Source: Lycorma delicatula (Eukaryota > Arthropoda > Insecta > Hemiptera > Fulgoridae). Taken from it: a stretch of DNA of 64,000 bases. A model generated the notes under the pieces. That model had not been told where the DNA came from and ran no database searches. It worked only from the letters and a program-made list of their open reading frames with translations. Position 1 is the first letter of the stretch. Each line of letters opens with the position of its first letter. The position numbers were made by a program, and so were the translations under genes. Shown here in pieces: positions 1 to 10,107 of the stretch. The stretch lies in assembly GCF_047948215.1 (NCBI RefSeq), contig NC_134465.1, positions 45,618,446 to 45,682,445 of the forward strand, in the 5' to 3' direction.

Positions 1-1216
1 CAAAGGTCTGAAACCTCTTCTGCAAGTGAGCAATGGGCAACTGTAGGAAATTTATGTCCGGACCATTTTGATCACCGTTCCGCTCCGGTACACGCCCGGC
101 TCAAAACCGCATTCCAAATACCTCGGCCTTCCGACCTCATTTCCACATGGCTGTTCAAACTTTCACCACTAAATCGATTGGGAGAGCCTTTCCCAATATG
201 GTAGAAGCCTCAAAGGAGGTTGTTTTAAAAACACCAGTGCGTACAATGGGCTCTCCTTAAATTTTGAATAATCGCTTTATTTCTTTCCTACCTATGCGTC
301 CATACGGGTGCCTCGTAAGTGGTTATACTTTCGAAAACTCCTCGGTACACCATGTACAATTGGCGGCCCGTTCCGAGCGATTCTCCTAAGCTGGTGCATC
401 ACAGAGACGGCGTCCGCCGCTACTTGTTTGATATTTGTTACTAAGCAGCAAGTTTTCATTAAACAGTACACCTAGGTACTTGTGAATTCTTACTCGGTGA
501 TTACATAGCCTTTATACTTAATGTGGGGGTTACGACTGTATGATAATTTGTCTGCGCCTTTCAGAAGCATATTCTTCGCCTTGGGCACAGAAATCTTGAA
601 ACTTTGACTGTCCATCCCGCTCTCTACTGCTAACAGGGCTGCTTGCACTCTTTCTTCTACCTGCGGTCGTGAATTACCACGAACTAATAAGAGACAGTCG
701 TCGGCGAAAGCCTGGACCATGACCCCTTCTGGGAATGTCAATCCCAGAAATCTGTCAAAAACCAAGTTCCATAGCAGAAAACCGGGAACGGAACCCTGCG
801 GGCTTCCCTTGGTCACGATCTTTTCCACAACTAGGCGCGTGAATTACCACGAACTAATAAGAGACAGTCGTCGGCGAAAGCCTGGGCCATGACCCCTTCT
901 GGGAATGTCAATCCCAGAAATCTGTCAAAAACCAAGTTCCATAGCAGAAAACCGGGAACGGAACCATGCGGGCTTCCCTTGGTCACGATCTTTTCCACAA
1001 CTAGGCGCGTGAATTACCACGAACTAATAAGAGACAGTCGTCGGCGAAAGCCTGGGCCATGACCCCTTCTGGGAATGTCAATCCCAGAAATCTGTCAAAA
1101 ACCAAGTTCCATAGCAGAAAACCGGGAACGGAACCATGCGGGCTTCCCTTGGTCACGATCTTTTCCACAACTAGGCGCGCATCCTTAAACAGAGCCGTGA
1201 AGTTAGACACGGACAT
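1..1216 (-). pseudogene. R1-clade LINE ORF2 fragment (R1-alpha), RT palm to C-terminal region
   Basis: Read on the minus strand, 1216 to 490 encodes part of a reverse transcriptase: a GSPQGSVPG block (RT motif 4) followed by FADD (RT motif 5, the catalytic aspartates) and then a thumb-like region ending VITE. Further down, in other frames, the segments YLGVLFNENL and, near 180-260, VFKTTSFEASTILGKALPID resemble the post-RT region of R1-clade elements. Such elements reverse-transcribe their RNA at nicked chromosomal targets. The N-terminal endonuclease and RT fingers are absent, the frame is broken repeatedly, and motifs 4-5 occur three times (see the 170-bp tandem repeat). It is a dead copy. 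Assignment to the R1 group is from motif resemblance only. Confidence 0.8.
671..1179. repeat. Three tandem copies of a 170-bp unit inside the R1-alpha RT
   Basis: The unit starting gaattaccacgaactaataa begins at 671, 841 and 1011, an exact 170-bp period, with only a few differences between copies. Each unit spans RT motifs 4 and 5 on the minus strand. Because 170 is not a multiple of 3, each extra unit shifts the frame. Recent unequal exchange or replication slippage is likely; an assembly artefact is possible. Confidence 0.95.
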
Positions 1217-1239
1217 ACTCTGAGAGGTGATATGGGTTG

Positions 1240-1586
1240 TTATGCGCGGTCACCCGATTTGAGCATTTGTGATTTCTTTGTTTCAGAATATATGAAGAAC
1301 TTCTTCATCCTCACACCCTACCAGTGCTAAGGGAGTGGATTATTGAATAAGTTAACACCATATCCCGCGATATTTGTGAACGAACTGTACAAAGCTTTAG
1401 AGATCGTCTCCAACAATGTGTTGCAGCTAACGACCGCCGTCATGAGGATATTATTTTCAAAATTTAATGCTTATTAAATGGTATATACCGGTAATTTAGA
1501 GATTAAAAACATTTTTTCACTATGTACCCCCATTACTTTTTTATAACTCCTCAAAACTGCTTAATCGGTTCTGCTGCACTCTGTAT
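1240..1586 (+). pseudogene. DDE transposase C-terminal remnant with 3' terminal repeat
   Basis: The plus strand encodes SPDLSICDFFVSEYMKN, which matches the SPDLxxCDFFLWGYLK block around the last catalytic acidic residue of mariner-related insect transposases. After a frameshift comes FRDRLQQCVAANDRRHEDII, the usual C-terminal end of that family. The coding part stops near 1467. About 115 bp downstream the sequence ends ctgctgcactctgta, resembling a terminal inverted repeat of elements that start CAGAGTG. The 5' part is missing; the adjoining sequence is the R1-alpha fragment in the opposite direction. Non-functional. Confidence 0.65.
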
Positions 1587-1689
1587 AGTGAGAGGGTACT
1601 TCGTTATATATAAATAAACGAATGTTTGTTTTAATCCTTTGGTAATGTTTGTAATTGGATGTTATCTTTGGGGGGTGAGCACGAGCTCA

Positions 1690-1799
1690 CACACACACAT
1701 ACACTTAAACATAGTGGGGGAGAGAAAGAGAGAGAGAGAGAGAAACATTCAGTAAACACACATCCACATACGTCCACACAGAATGAATGAGAAAAAGTG

Positions 1800-1842
<43 letters not shown>
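1690..1842. repeat. (CA)n and (GA)n microsatellites
   Basis: A GA tract lies at about 1720-1743 and an AC tract at 1803-1840, with further short CA runs near 1688. Open frames across them (low-complexity Cys/Val and Ser strings) are not genes. Confidence 0.95.
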
Positions 1843-1843
<1 letters not shown>

Positions 1844-2441
1844 AACACATACACATGATTGCATGTATAATGTGAGTTAAATTATTAAATAATTTAACTA
1901 GAAAATAAAATTTTAATATGGTTCTAACGCTATTAGATGCCTCTATTGAATGATTACATGTTATTTTTTTTTTTTTTTGGAATTGTGACAAAAGACTATT
2001 CCCTATGTACTAGCAATTTTATATTATTATTATTATTAAAGTAATTAATTAATTATAATTAATAACACTTTTAATATAATAAACGCATTAAATATTTTAT
2101 TAATGAAAACAAGCGTATTTTTAGTTGCAAAATACGTTTTTGATAGGCTAGTCAAGTTGATTTTATAATTTTATTTAATTTTCGTGACATTTATTTTATT
2201 ATTATACACCCTTCATTAAGTTATAGCGTGTCTTATATTTACGTTTTTTTTTTATCAATATTTATTTTACTAGCTAAATTATCAATACTGCTTTAAATAT
2301 TAATCTTTTCCTGCTATATAGAAATGTGGTACTCTGTGAGTCAAAATTCGAAAAAAAGATTTTCACAATATTTTATATTTCCGCTAGGATTATGAGCGTT
2401 ATTTTATCCCCTTCCTAACATTGTTTCTTTAATATTCGTAT
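1843..2441. other. A+T-rich sequence without recognisable feature
   Basis: Includes a run of T near 1962-1978 and ATT trinucleotide runs near 2025. I see no coding signal or repeat shared with the rest of the window. Confidence 0.6.
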
Positions 2442-2534
2442 TTGACGCGTTTCGGTGTACCTCCATTTTTTAAAAACTTTTTTTAGTACTTAAAAAAGTA
2501 GTTTTAAGAATGGAGGTACTCCTAAACGCGTCAA
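2442..2534. repeat. 93-bp hairpin with ACGCGT ends
   Basis: TTGACGCGTTT (2442-2452) is exactly complementary to AAACGCGTCAA (2524-2534), and GTACCTCCATT (2457-2467) to AATGGAGGTAC (2509-2519). Oligo-A/T tracts pair further in. The string CCGAAACGCGTC on the minus strand resembles motifs after Penelope-like ORFs and recurs in variant form near 9525 and 50750. Confidence 0.85.
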
Positions 2535-2767
2535 CTACAAATTTAAAGAGTGACAATTCTAAGAAAGGCAATACCTTTCCGATCAATTCCAAAAAAATGT
2601 TTCAAATTTTTATATCGTTTAATTCCCCCCCCCCCCCACTACTGTAACTTTTTTTTAGTAAAATACATTCTATATTTAATCTTCATTATTTTAAACTTTA
2701 CTTTAGGTCCTAAGCTTATGAAGTTTTCTCAGGAGAGATTTAGAACCCTTTATACATTTTCACAATT
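2535..2767. other. A+T-rich spacer with a C homopolymer
   Basis: A run of about 15 C lies near 2623-2638. The open frame across it has no recognisable protein similarity. Confidence 0.6.
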
Positions 2768-3567
2768 AAAAAAGAAGCTGACAACACTGTTGTTTCTCAT
2801 GCACGGCTCACACACACAACTTAATTTAAAACATTTATCATTTTATTTAAATATAATATTTTTCGTTTATTTAATTCAATGATTCGAACTAAAACCGCGC
2901 GCGCGCGCATAAAGTATTTAATTTGCGCGGGTATGGCGTTACCATCATCTACGGTCGGCACTAAGTAAACTAATGTAATTTCACAACTAACATAGAACAA
3001 ATTTGGCTTGTACTTTCGTTACACTGGTGTACCGCGAGGCTTAACGCACCAGGTAACGAGTAAACCGGACGATCGAGTTCGAGACTTGGCCAGCCCGAGT
3101 TACTCTTTTATGCTTTAAATAGTATTCATATGTTTAATTCTACCGTTCACCTGTGACGTCACAATATAGTAGGCGACTACACAGCATTTTTTGGGGTATT
3201 AACAAAGACGTCTAAGAAAAATAATATCTTAATTTAGGTGAGATACTGTGGGTGGAGTGACCTTGGTCTACAGCCTTATTTCTTTGACCTTTGAAATTGA
3301 AAATTTAATAGCATCAATATCCTGTATATAGAGGTAATCTGACCAAGTTTGGTTAAAATCGGTTCAGTAGTTCTGGAGGTATATGATGATTTAGAACCAA
3401 TACTGAACACACTCGTGTACATATAAACATTAACATCCGGAAAATTTCCCATCAGGTTTTTTGGGTTACTTAGGTGTCAAAACGTCAGGATCCGGTATAT
3501 ACCCAAATTAGACCGATTACAATACCTTTCCTTTTAGTGCGATATCACTATCTAAAAAATCGGAAAG
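2768..3567 (+). repeat. Family A interspersed repeat, copy 1
   Basis: Starts near ctgacaacactgttgtttc and ends near the variant of gcgctatctagacgg. Sister copies lie at 32238-34400 (reverse), 35675-36860, 36861-38020, 44280-45175 and 60205-61045. Shared landmarks in order are a gcgcgc tract (2897-2911), cttaacgcaccaggta, a Pol III B-box-like gagttcgagac, a perfect CRE palindrome TGACGTCA at 3154-3161, and the segment around tctgaccaagtttggt. No ORF. Possibly a large tRNA-related SINE or non-autonomous element; class unresolved. Confidence 0.8.
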
Positions 3568-4469
3568 TAAAAAATCAGGATTATATATTATCAGTAATGT
3601 ATGTAGGAATTTCGTTCGCAAAAAAATTAAATAAATAAATAAAGAGGGTGCAAGTATATTAATTTATCTAGTTTATCCGGTCTTTTCTTTAAATTTATGC
3701 AAAAAATATATAATAATAATAGTAATTATACATGACATATACGAAAGATAAAGTGTAATAAAGACTGATAACAGTCAACTGAATGTGTATGACACTTTAT
3801 TAATGTTAAGGGTTGTTTTTTAGGGGTAGAATACAAATAGACAGGATGTCACGCTTATCTTCTTTTTTATAATTGACTATTCTCTATGTAAGCAAGCTAT
3901 TGTTTCTGTTAAATCGGAGCATATTTTCTAGTATTATCAAACGAACATTTCTCTCTTTTACATTCCTGGTAATCTCTTTTCTATGTTATTCATTTGTATT
4001 TATCCTACTCAAAATATGTCGTCTTTTAGGTAAACACTGAAATATGCTCATTAAAAAATGAAAAAAAAACTATTTATTTATTATTTAACAAAGAATGTTA
4101 TGTACGATTATACAGCATACTATCTATTTACATTATATAAAAAAAAAGTGACATAAAGCTGAAAAAACAGATAACGAAACGACTTTCAAATACGATGAGT
4201 GTTGTTTAAGCGTCAAGTCCGTGATTGGAAATTTCGAAGTATTTAGTAACTTTCCTACCAAATTTACATAAAAAAATTACTACGAAATAAAATCTAAGAG
4301 ATTGATTTATAAAGAATTACTTTAAAATCCTACCGTGCCATAAAAATATCAAAAAATTCCACGGTTACTTGGTTAAATCACGTATACTTTCGGACAGTTG
4401 TTCTTATTGATTGTGGTTAACCGATACTATTTTTATCTTTTACTTAAAATAATACAATACGTAATTGCA
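3568..4469. other. A+T-rich sequence without recognisable feature
   Basis: About 900 bp of low-complexity A+T-rich DNA with short TAA runs. I see no ORF, no repeat shared within the window and no clear terminal structures. Confidence 0.6.
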
Positions 4470-5252
4470 GCGAAGCTTCTTAACGAAGTCTTCGGGATGG
4501 GTAGTTAACCGAGAAAAAACTAGCGTCACGAAAAAGCTTCAGGCGCTAGCTGAATCCCCCACAAGGCGGATGAGCACAGTGAGCAAAAAAAAAACCACCA
4601 GACGTCCTATCGGCGTATCCGGTGATTGACACGTCTACCCATTTACCTTATCACCCCTTACTGGGATTATAGCAGACATTACAAGCACTGAGTGCATGGT
4701 CTAATCCGTCAAATTCAAGCCCAGTTGAACCTGCAAGCCCCTCAGACACGCCATCCCGAGACCTTGCTGATGCCATTAAGAAAACTGATGCATCAATTAC
4801 AGCCACTGCTTTCGCCGGCAGGACTGCCCCGTAAACCGCATCTAGAAGAAAATCGACCTGAAAGCATCAGGATAACGGGGTCACAGGCAACAGACACAGA
4901 CCGGCAAAGACGCAAACTCGCCCTGCCAATTTCAAATGATCCGGCCTTACCCCCTTGAGCCATGATGTTCTGTACAGCAGCAAAATCTTTCGCCGTAATT
5001 CCCAGTGATTGTTGGGTGGTAACGGCGGCCTGCGCCCAGAGTTCAGCCGAGGTACTATGCCTACAGCATCTGATACAATGCAGATCATAGTATAGAAAAT
5101 ACATGGTCCAACTTATAATAATGATTAAACTTCAATGTTATGTTTAATCTTTTCTGGGTTTTTTGTAAATAGATATTTTTTAATAATATGTTTATTTCAT
5201 TGTTAGTTCTTATTAATTTCATAATTTGTGCATTTTTCATAAGAAGCTTCGC
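4470..5252. other. G+C-rich island, bacterial-like, bounded by a 13-bp inverted repeat
   Basis: From about 4540 to 5060 the base composition is close to half G+C by eye, against roughly 30% on both sides. Several frames stay open: on the minus strand one (about 5104 to 4793) includes AELWAQAAVTTQQSLGITAK, and another (about 4870 to 4660) reads DAVYGAVLPAKAVAVIDASV onward. These look more like bacterial or phage protein than TE protein, but I cannot name a family. GCGAAGCTTCTTA (4470-4482) is the exact reverse complement of TAAGAAGCTTCGC (5240-5252). Options are horizontally acquired DNA, an unrecognised TE, or an assembly chimera. Confidence 0.4.
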
Positions 5253-5569
5253 TTCCTTTGTACCTTTGCACTGAGGCACTCGTTTTAATTTTTTTTTCTA
5301 TCGTATTGAGAAATACAAATAAATATTTTTTTAACCGTAAATTGAAGTTTTGGGAAATTAAAGTTAATGAATCCGTTACAATATTTTGTCCAACTATTAA
5401 GTAGCAGACTCAAGATTTTTCTTTAAAAGAAAATCCAGTTTCCATTCCCGTATTCGTGTGATATGTAGAAATTAAGGTTTTCCATTTAAATGGAAAACAC
5501 TAAAAGAAATGAAATCGGAGTACGATTGGTAATCATAATAATAATAATTTGAATTATATCAAGATGATT
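5253..5569. other. A+T-rich sequence without recognisable feature
   Basis: No ORF or repeat recognised. A short palindrome of the form gttttccatttaaatggaaaac lies near 5477-5498. Confidence 0.5.
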
Positions 5570-5720
5570 TTCGTGGCGGAGTGGTAGCGTCTCGGTCTTT
5601 CATTCGGAGGTCCCGGGTTTGAATCCCCGGTCAGGTATGGTTTTCATACGCTATAAATTGACATCGGGCTAATGACCACAGAAGTAGATGCCCGTAAAAC
5701 TCAGAAAAAAGAATTATCAA
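5570..5720 (+). repeat. SINE1, tRNA-derived, copy 1
   Basis: Contains a Pol III A box (TGGCGGAGTGG) and B box (GGTTTGAATCC) at tRNA spacing, followed by a non-tRNA body (acatcgggctaatgaccac and on) and an A-rich tail. The 5' and 3' ends of the tRNA-like part do not form an acceptor stem, so it is a SINE head rather than a tRNA gene. Related copies lie at 11585-11660 (reverse) and 45683-45830. Confidence 0.75.
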
Positions 5721-5932
5721 AATAAATAATTTGTGCTTCTGTTTTAATCCTTCATTAAAAAGTTAAAAAATAAATAAATAATTTCTTAACTGTTATTGAC
5801 GTTTTCGATGTATACCTACTAAATAGTTATAACAGAAATTAATAACTAAATATTTTATGAAAACATATTTCGGGATTTGCTTTTTAATCATTATCAGAGA
5901 ATTTAAACTAAACAAAAATCATCAACATCACA

Positions 5933-6053
5933 AGAGTGGTTGACCTGAGTCTGTATAAGACTACACTTCATTTACATTCATACATATATCATCCTCAATC
6001 ATCCTCTGAAGTAATACCTTACGACAATTCCGGAGGCTAAACAGCCTCCGGAA
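5933..6053 (+). repeat. SINE2 3' fragment ending in a perfect hairpin
   Basis: The segment around tgtagtct-type sequence (here agactacacttcatttacat) matches the 3' half of SINE2 copies at 7700, 16557 and 37046, in sense orientation. The end forms a perfect 11-bp stem: TTCCGGAGGCT (6028-6038), loop AAAC, AGCCTCCGGAA (6043-6053). The tRNA-like head is missing. Confidence 0.75.
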
Positions 6054-6729
6054 ATAATAATAATGATAATAATCCTGAAGTAAAATGTGACAAATATATA
6101 TGTGTTGTTATTTATATTCTAATGTCGACATATTATAAAGTAGAATTATGAAGAAGTGTTCTGTTTAAAGTAGTAAAAAATATTATTAAATTTGCTATTT
6201 AAAAATTAAATTATCTGTTTAAAAATTAAAGAGATATAACGTTTCATTAAAACGTTTCAACGATTAAAGTTTCATTTAATAGAACGTAATAATATTAAAA
6301 ATGCCTATCTTATAAAAATAAAATTAAAAAAAATATAATACAAATATTATACGTGTAATGACACGCTTATAATAAATTATAATATGAAAACAAGTTTAAA
6401 TTTAACATTATATTATATTATAATACAATACGAATAGAATAGGACAGCTAACACTTTAATATCAACGCATCACCTTATATTTAAATGACTTGCAAATAAT
6501 AAAGAGATATTTAATAATTAAAGGTTCGATGTTTATTCTAATATAAACGATATCATGGATTTAAATGGAGTTTTATTCAAAATCAGTAAAAGATATTTAA
6601 TAATTAAAAATAAATTATCGTTTTTTTTTACGTAATATATCTATTTTTCAAATCGAATGAATTATCCAATTTTAAGGGATTGTAAATGGGTAAAACCCCC
6701 CAAATTATAAAATAGTTTATTTCATTATA
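6054..6729. other. A+T-rich sequence without recognisable feature
   Basis: Dominated by TAA and TATA runs. Nothing recognised. Confidence 0.6.
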
Positions 6730-7548
6730 TTATTGGACAAATCTAATGTTTTAGGTAAATTTCATAAGATAGCTAACTACCTATTGTAATGGGTACCATG
6801 ATTCGACTTGCGGAAAATTTCGACATATCTTCGCGTTTCACATCACCCAGACCACCAACCAATCATAGGCTCAAAAGTTTATATATATATATATATATAT
6901 ATGTTTCACTTTCTTGTGGACATAATAACTGCCATAATTTTGCGCCAATCACAATTTCAAGTTGTTCCTCAAAAATAACTAGTCAAAAACCTCAGCCAAG
7001 TTCGTTAATGCCCAAAATCCAACCGTGGGACTGGAAATGAGGGGCATTTTCGAAAAAAAAACTAAATATTGCTATAACTTTCTTATTAAGTGAAATATCG
7101 AATTCGTTTAATTCCTAATATTTTTTTTGGATACGTGCCTAAAACTTATATCAGTAAAGTTTTTTGATACCACCAACCATTGGCCCAGGGGGGAAAAAAT
7201 GGAGTTTCGAAGACAAAAAAATCATTCCTCCCTAGGCACAGTATCGAATCGGTTTTTTAAGTAGTCGTTAGTCCTCTAAACATTACCTAAACTTTTGTTC
7301 TGAAACAATTTTTGATATGACCAACCCGTACGGCAAGGGAGGGATGATCAAAATGTTGCTGGAATTGTAAGATGGGGCTTGTCGTATGCTAAACATGTGA
7401 AACTTTTTTTCACATGCACCCATCGTTGTGTTGAGTAAATTTGAAGTTTTTCCTAACTTTAAGGTGGAAATCTCTTTAATCCCCTACTTAGCTCCGGTGA
7501 AATCTACCTCCGCCTTCAGGCGTGCCAAAAGAATTTTTTTTTTATAAC
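6730..7548 (+). repeat. Family C interspersed repeat, copy 1
   Basis: Matches 27262-28625 along its length: gggtaccatgattcgactt near the start, a (TA)n tract at 6879-6901, ctgccataattttgcgccaa, then gatggggcttgtcg and ctccggtgaaatctacctcc at the end. This copy is uninterrupted, whereas the second is split by an LT fragment inside the TA tract. No plausible protein. Class unknown. Confidence 0.8.
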
Positions 7549-7699
7549 TAACATTTTTATAAATGCCTCTTTAAATAGAACCACAAATAAATCGTTTGGT
7601 AATAAGCATGTGATAAGTACAGAATTCTTTAGAACCTCCATAATAAGTTAATACTTAGCAACATTCTTTAAAGTTCTTTAGTAAAAAATTCATTCTTTT

Positions 7700-7985
7700 T
7701 TTGTTTAGCCTCTGGAACCACTATAAATTATTACATCAGAAGATGAATGAAGATGATATGGTATGAATACAAATTAAGTGTAGTCTTGTACTGTTTAAGG
7801 TCAGCCATTTCTGAGATGTGTGGTTAATTGAAATCCAACCACTAAAGAGCACCGGTATCCACGATCTAGTATTCAAATCCGTATAAATGTTACTGCCTTT
7901 ACTAGGATTTGAACCTTAGAATTCTCGACTTTTAAATCAGCTGATTTGCGATGAAGAGTTAACCACTAGACTAGCCCGGTGGACT
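7700..7985 (-). repeat. SINE2, tRNA-derived, full-length copy
   Basis: On the minus strand the head carries a Pol III A box (TAGTCTAGTGG) and B box (GGTTCAAATCC), then the body ending gcctccgg-like sequence and an A-rich tail (T-run near 7697-7702 on the plus strand). Homologous to 16557-16842 and 37046-37351. Confidence 0.85.
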
Positions 7986-9520
7986 AAAAGAATATGTGTG
8001 TCTTCACTTCAAAGAGTCCATAAAAACAAACAATAAACAGTCAAAAAAACAAACAAATAATCAAGGCAGAGCGAGACGACAGACACATAAAAAGTTAAAA
8101 TGATAAAATAAATAAATAATTAATTATTAAAAAATTACTTGACTAGATTTGGCAATAGTAACTGCAACAATAACCCGTAAGTCAAACATATGGAGACGTT
8201 TGAAACTTCGGTCGTCCACGATGTAATTAATAAGATTAATTGCTGGGTGGTTGACGTGATTTTCTAGACGTTGTTCGTATTTAACGCTGTAATACCTCAC
8301 AACCTTATGATCTTAGAGTATTCGTGAATCTTATCGTTTCGTTTAAACCGTCTCCATCAAACCAAGGCTCGTTACTTTGTTTCGTTATGGTATGATTGAA
8401 AAACCACGAATGAAGTTTTATTGTGCATTAGTTCGAACATCCTGTTATGCAAATGATATAGCAGTAATGTCGGTATCTTTGTTATTTTATAAAGCAAATA
8501 AAAATAAAAAAAACAAGTATGCTAGTTTGTTTAAAATTAAAAAAAGAATATTTTTGACTATTGTATTTTTTTTTTTTAATAATTTCTTTTTGTTTTGCGT
8601 TGTTTGGATTTAAAAACTATAAATAGCTGCCATTTTGAAAAATATTATTAGATAAGGTTGTTTATTTTTCTAATAACAGGTTTTTATCTTAGTAAGTACC
8701 ACGACACATTTCAATGTTATTATTTAAACCAATCTGGAGATGAAAATTATCTAGTGAAAAAATAAAATGACGGCTAGCGAGAAAACTTCCGATCCCATAT
8801 TTATAGACACTTTTTTTCTTTATTTTAATATAAGAAAACCTATACAGAGGTTAGGCGGCCTATTTTAGAAACACTCTGTGTGTACTTTCCCGTTATTACT
8901 ATATCAGCATTTATCGCTATAGTCACGTAATAATGAAAAAAATTTTTTTTAACTTAAATTTTTTCAAAATTCATTTTGAATAATTACAGAAAATCTTTTT
9001 CTAAAGATGAGTGGAGAGAGACCTTCGACAAATATTTTAACTTAACGTTTGAAAGATTACAATTAGGATTTTTATTAATTTATATGAAAAATCCTTTTTT
9101 TATATCTATATTATTATTTTTATGTGATATCTGATAAAAGCAGACAGTCCAACAAAAACGAGGTAATGGGCTAATTTGTTTTAATATTTTATGAAAAAAA
9201 AAAAAATTGTAGTTTTAATAGTGCATAATACAAATACATGTAGATTCTTTTATATTTAATGATAATATCTTTTACCATTGTTGTAAATATATATGAGTAA
9301 ATAAAACATGATATCTCTTATTACTATCGTTTCATAAAAACTGAAGTAATCGGTGCTTAAGGAATATAATATTGCAAAAACGTTTTCCTAAATAACTGAT
9401 TTGTTAAAATTATACACTTGCCGCACCAAAACTAAAATCAATCGAAAATATTGATTGTACAAAATAAATCAAATTTAAATCTAAATTCTTTTACAATTTG
9501 ATAACTTTCTTTTATCCCTT
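7986..9520. other. A+T-rich stretch without recognised gene
   Basis: Includes poly-T at about 8568-8577 and poly-A near 9194-9206. The open frame at 8377-8613 is low complexity with no family resemblance. gaaacactctgtg near 8867 could be a degraded transposon end, but I cannot support it further. Confidence 0.5.
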
Positions 9521-9524
9521 TTTG

Positions 9525-9870
9525 ACGCGTTTCGTAACCACTTCATTTTCAAAACTTATTGTGCTGATATTTTATATTTTTGTTAATCTTTATATAGAGT
9601 TTAGTCAACGCCCCTTCCCTATACTTGACGTCATGCCGTATCTGACGTTATTCTTGTTTATTTGTTATTAAAGGTTATACTTATCTATCTATTTCCTGTT
9701 TTCAATAAATTGAGGTTCTTTAAAAGGACATTCACTTGGTTGTTGATTTGTTCATTTACGATCGTTCTATTGTTACTTTTTAATTTAAAGATTTCTAAAT
9801 TTTCTAAAATGTTCGTTCTTCATTCTTTAATATAATGGCGAATTAATTTCGTTGATTCTTCTATCTTCAT
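9525..9870 (-). pseudogene. Penelope-like (PLE) C-terminal fragment, left arm of an inverted pair
   Basis: Minus-strand frame 9870 to 9685 starts MKIEESTKLIRHYIKE, has an in-frame stop, and continues NILENLEIFKLKSNNRTIVN to TGNR and a stop. The pattern ILExLEI followed by INxQ resembles the end of the GIY-YIG endonuclease region of Penelope-like retroelements. About 150 bp after the stop the strand reads gaagtggttacgaaacgcgtc, the type of motif found after PLE ORFs. A near copy lies in opposite orientation at 9931-10107. Family assignment is by resemblance only. Confidence 0.5.
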
Positions 9871-9930
9871 TGAGTATTTTTTTCTTTTATTAAAAGCATT
9901 GCATAATTAGCCCTTTTTTGAAGGACATAA

Positions 9931-10107
9931 ATGAAAATGGAAGAATCAACAAAATTAATTCATAAACGTGTTAAAGAAAGAAGAATGGACATTTTAGAAA
10001 ATCTAGAAATCTTTATATTAAAAAGTAAAAATAAAATTATCAGAAATAAACAGATCAACAGTCAAGCTGATGTCCTTTTAAAGAACTTGAAAGCAGGAAA
10101 CAGATAA
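9931..10107 (+). CDS. 58-codon Penelope-like C-terminal ORF fragment, right arm
   Basis: An intact short frame, MKMEESTKLIHKRVKERRMD to KAGNR and TAA. It matches the left arm (9870-9685, minus strand) codon by codon for most of its length, without the internal stop. It carries MDILENLEIF and NKQINSQAD, matching the PLE-like pattern. The two arms are separated by about 60 bp and form a large imperfect inverted repeat. Expression is unlikely to give a working enzyme, because the RT and most of the endonuclease are missing. Confidence 0.45.
   Translation: MKMEESTKLIHKRVKERRMDILENLEIFILKSKNKIIRNKQINSQADVLLKNLKAGNR

Noticed and set aside
1631..1991. Open frames with Cys/Val and Ser strings
   Set aside because: They translate the (CA)n/(GA)n microsatellites; low complexity, no family.
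4692..4958. 88-codon plus-strand frame in the G+C-rich island as a gene
   Set aside because: Both strands stay open in several frames, so no frame can be preferred; reported only as an island.
5575..5645. Possible functional tRNA gene
   Set aside because: A and B boxes are present but no acceptor-stem pairing, and related non-tRNA bodies follow in other copies, so it is a SINE head.
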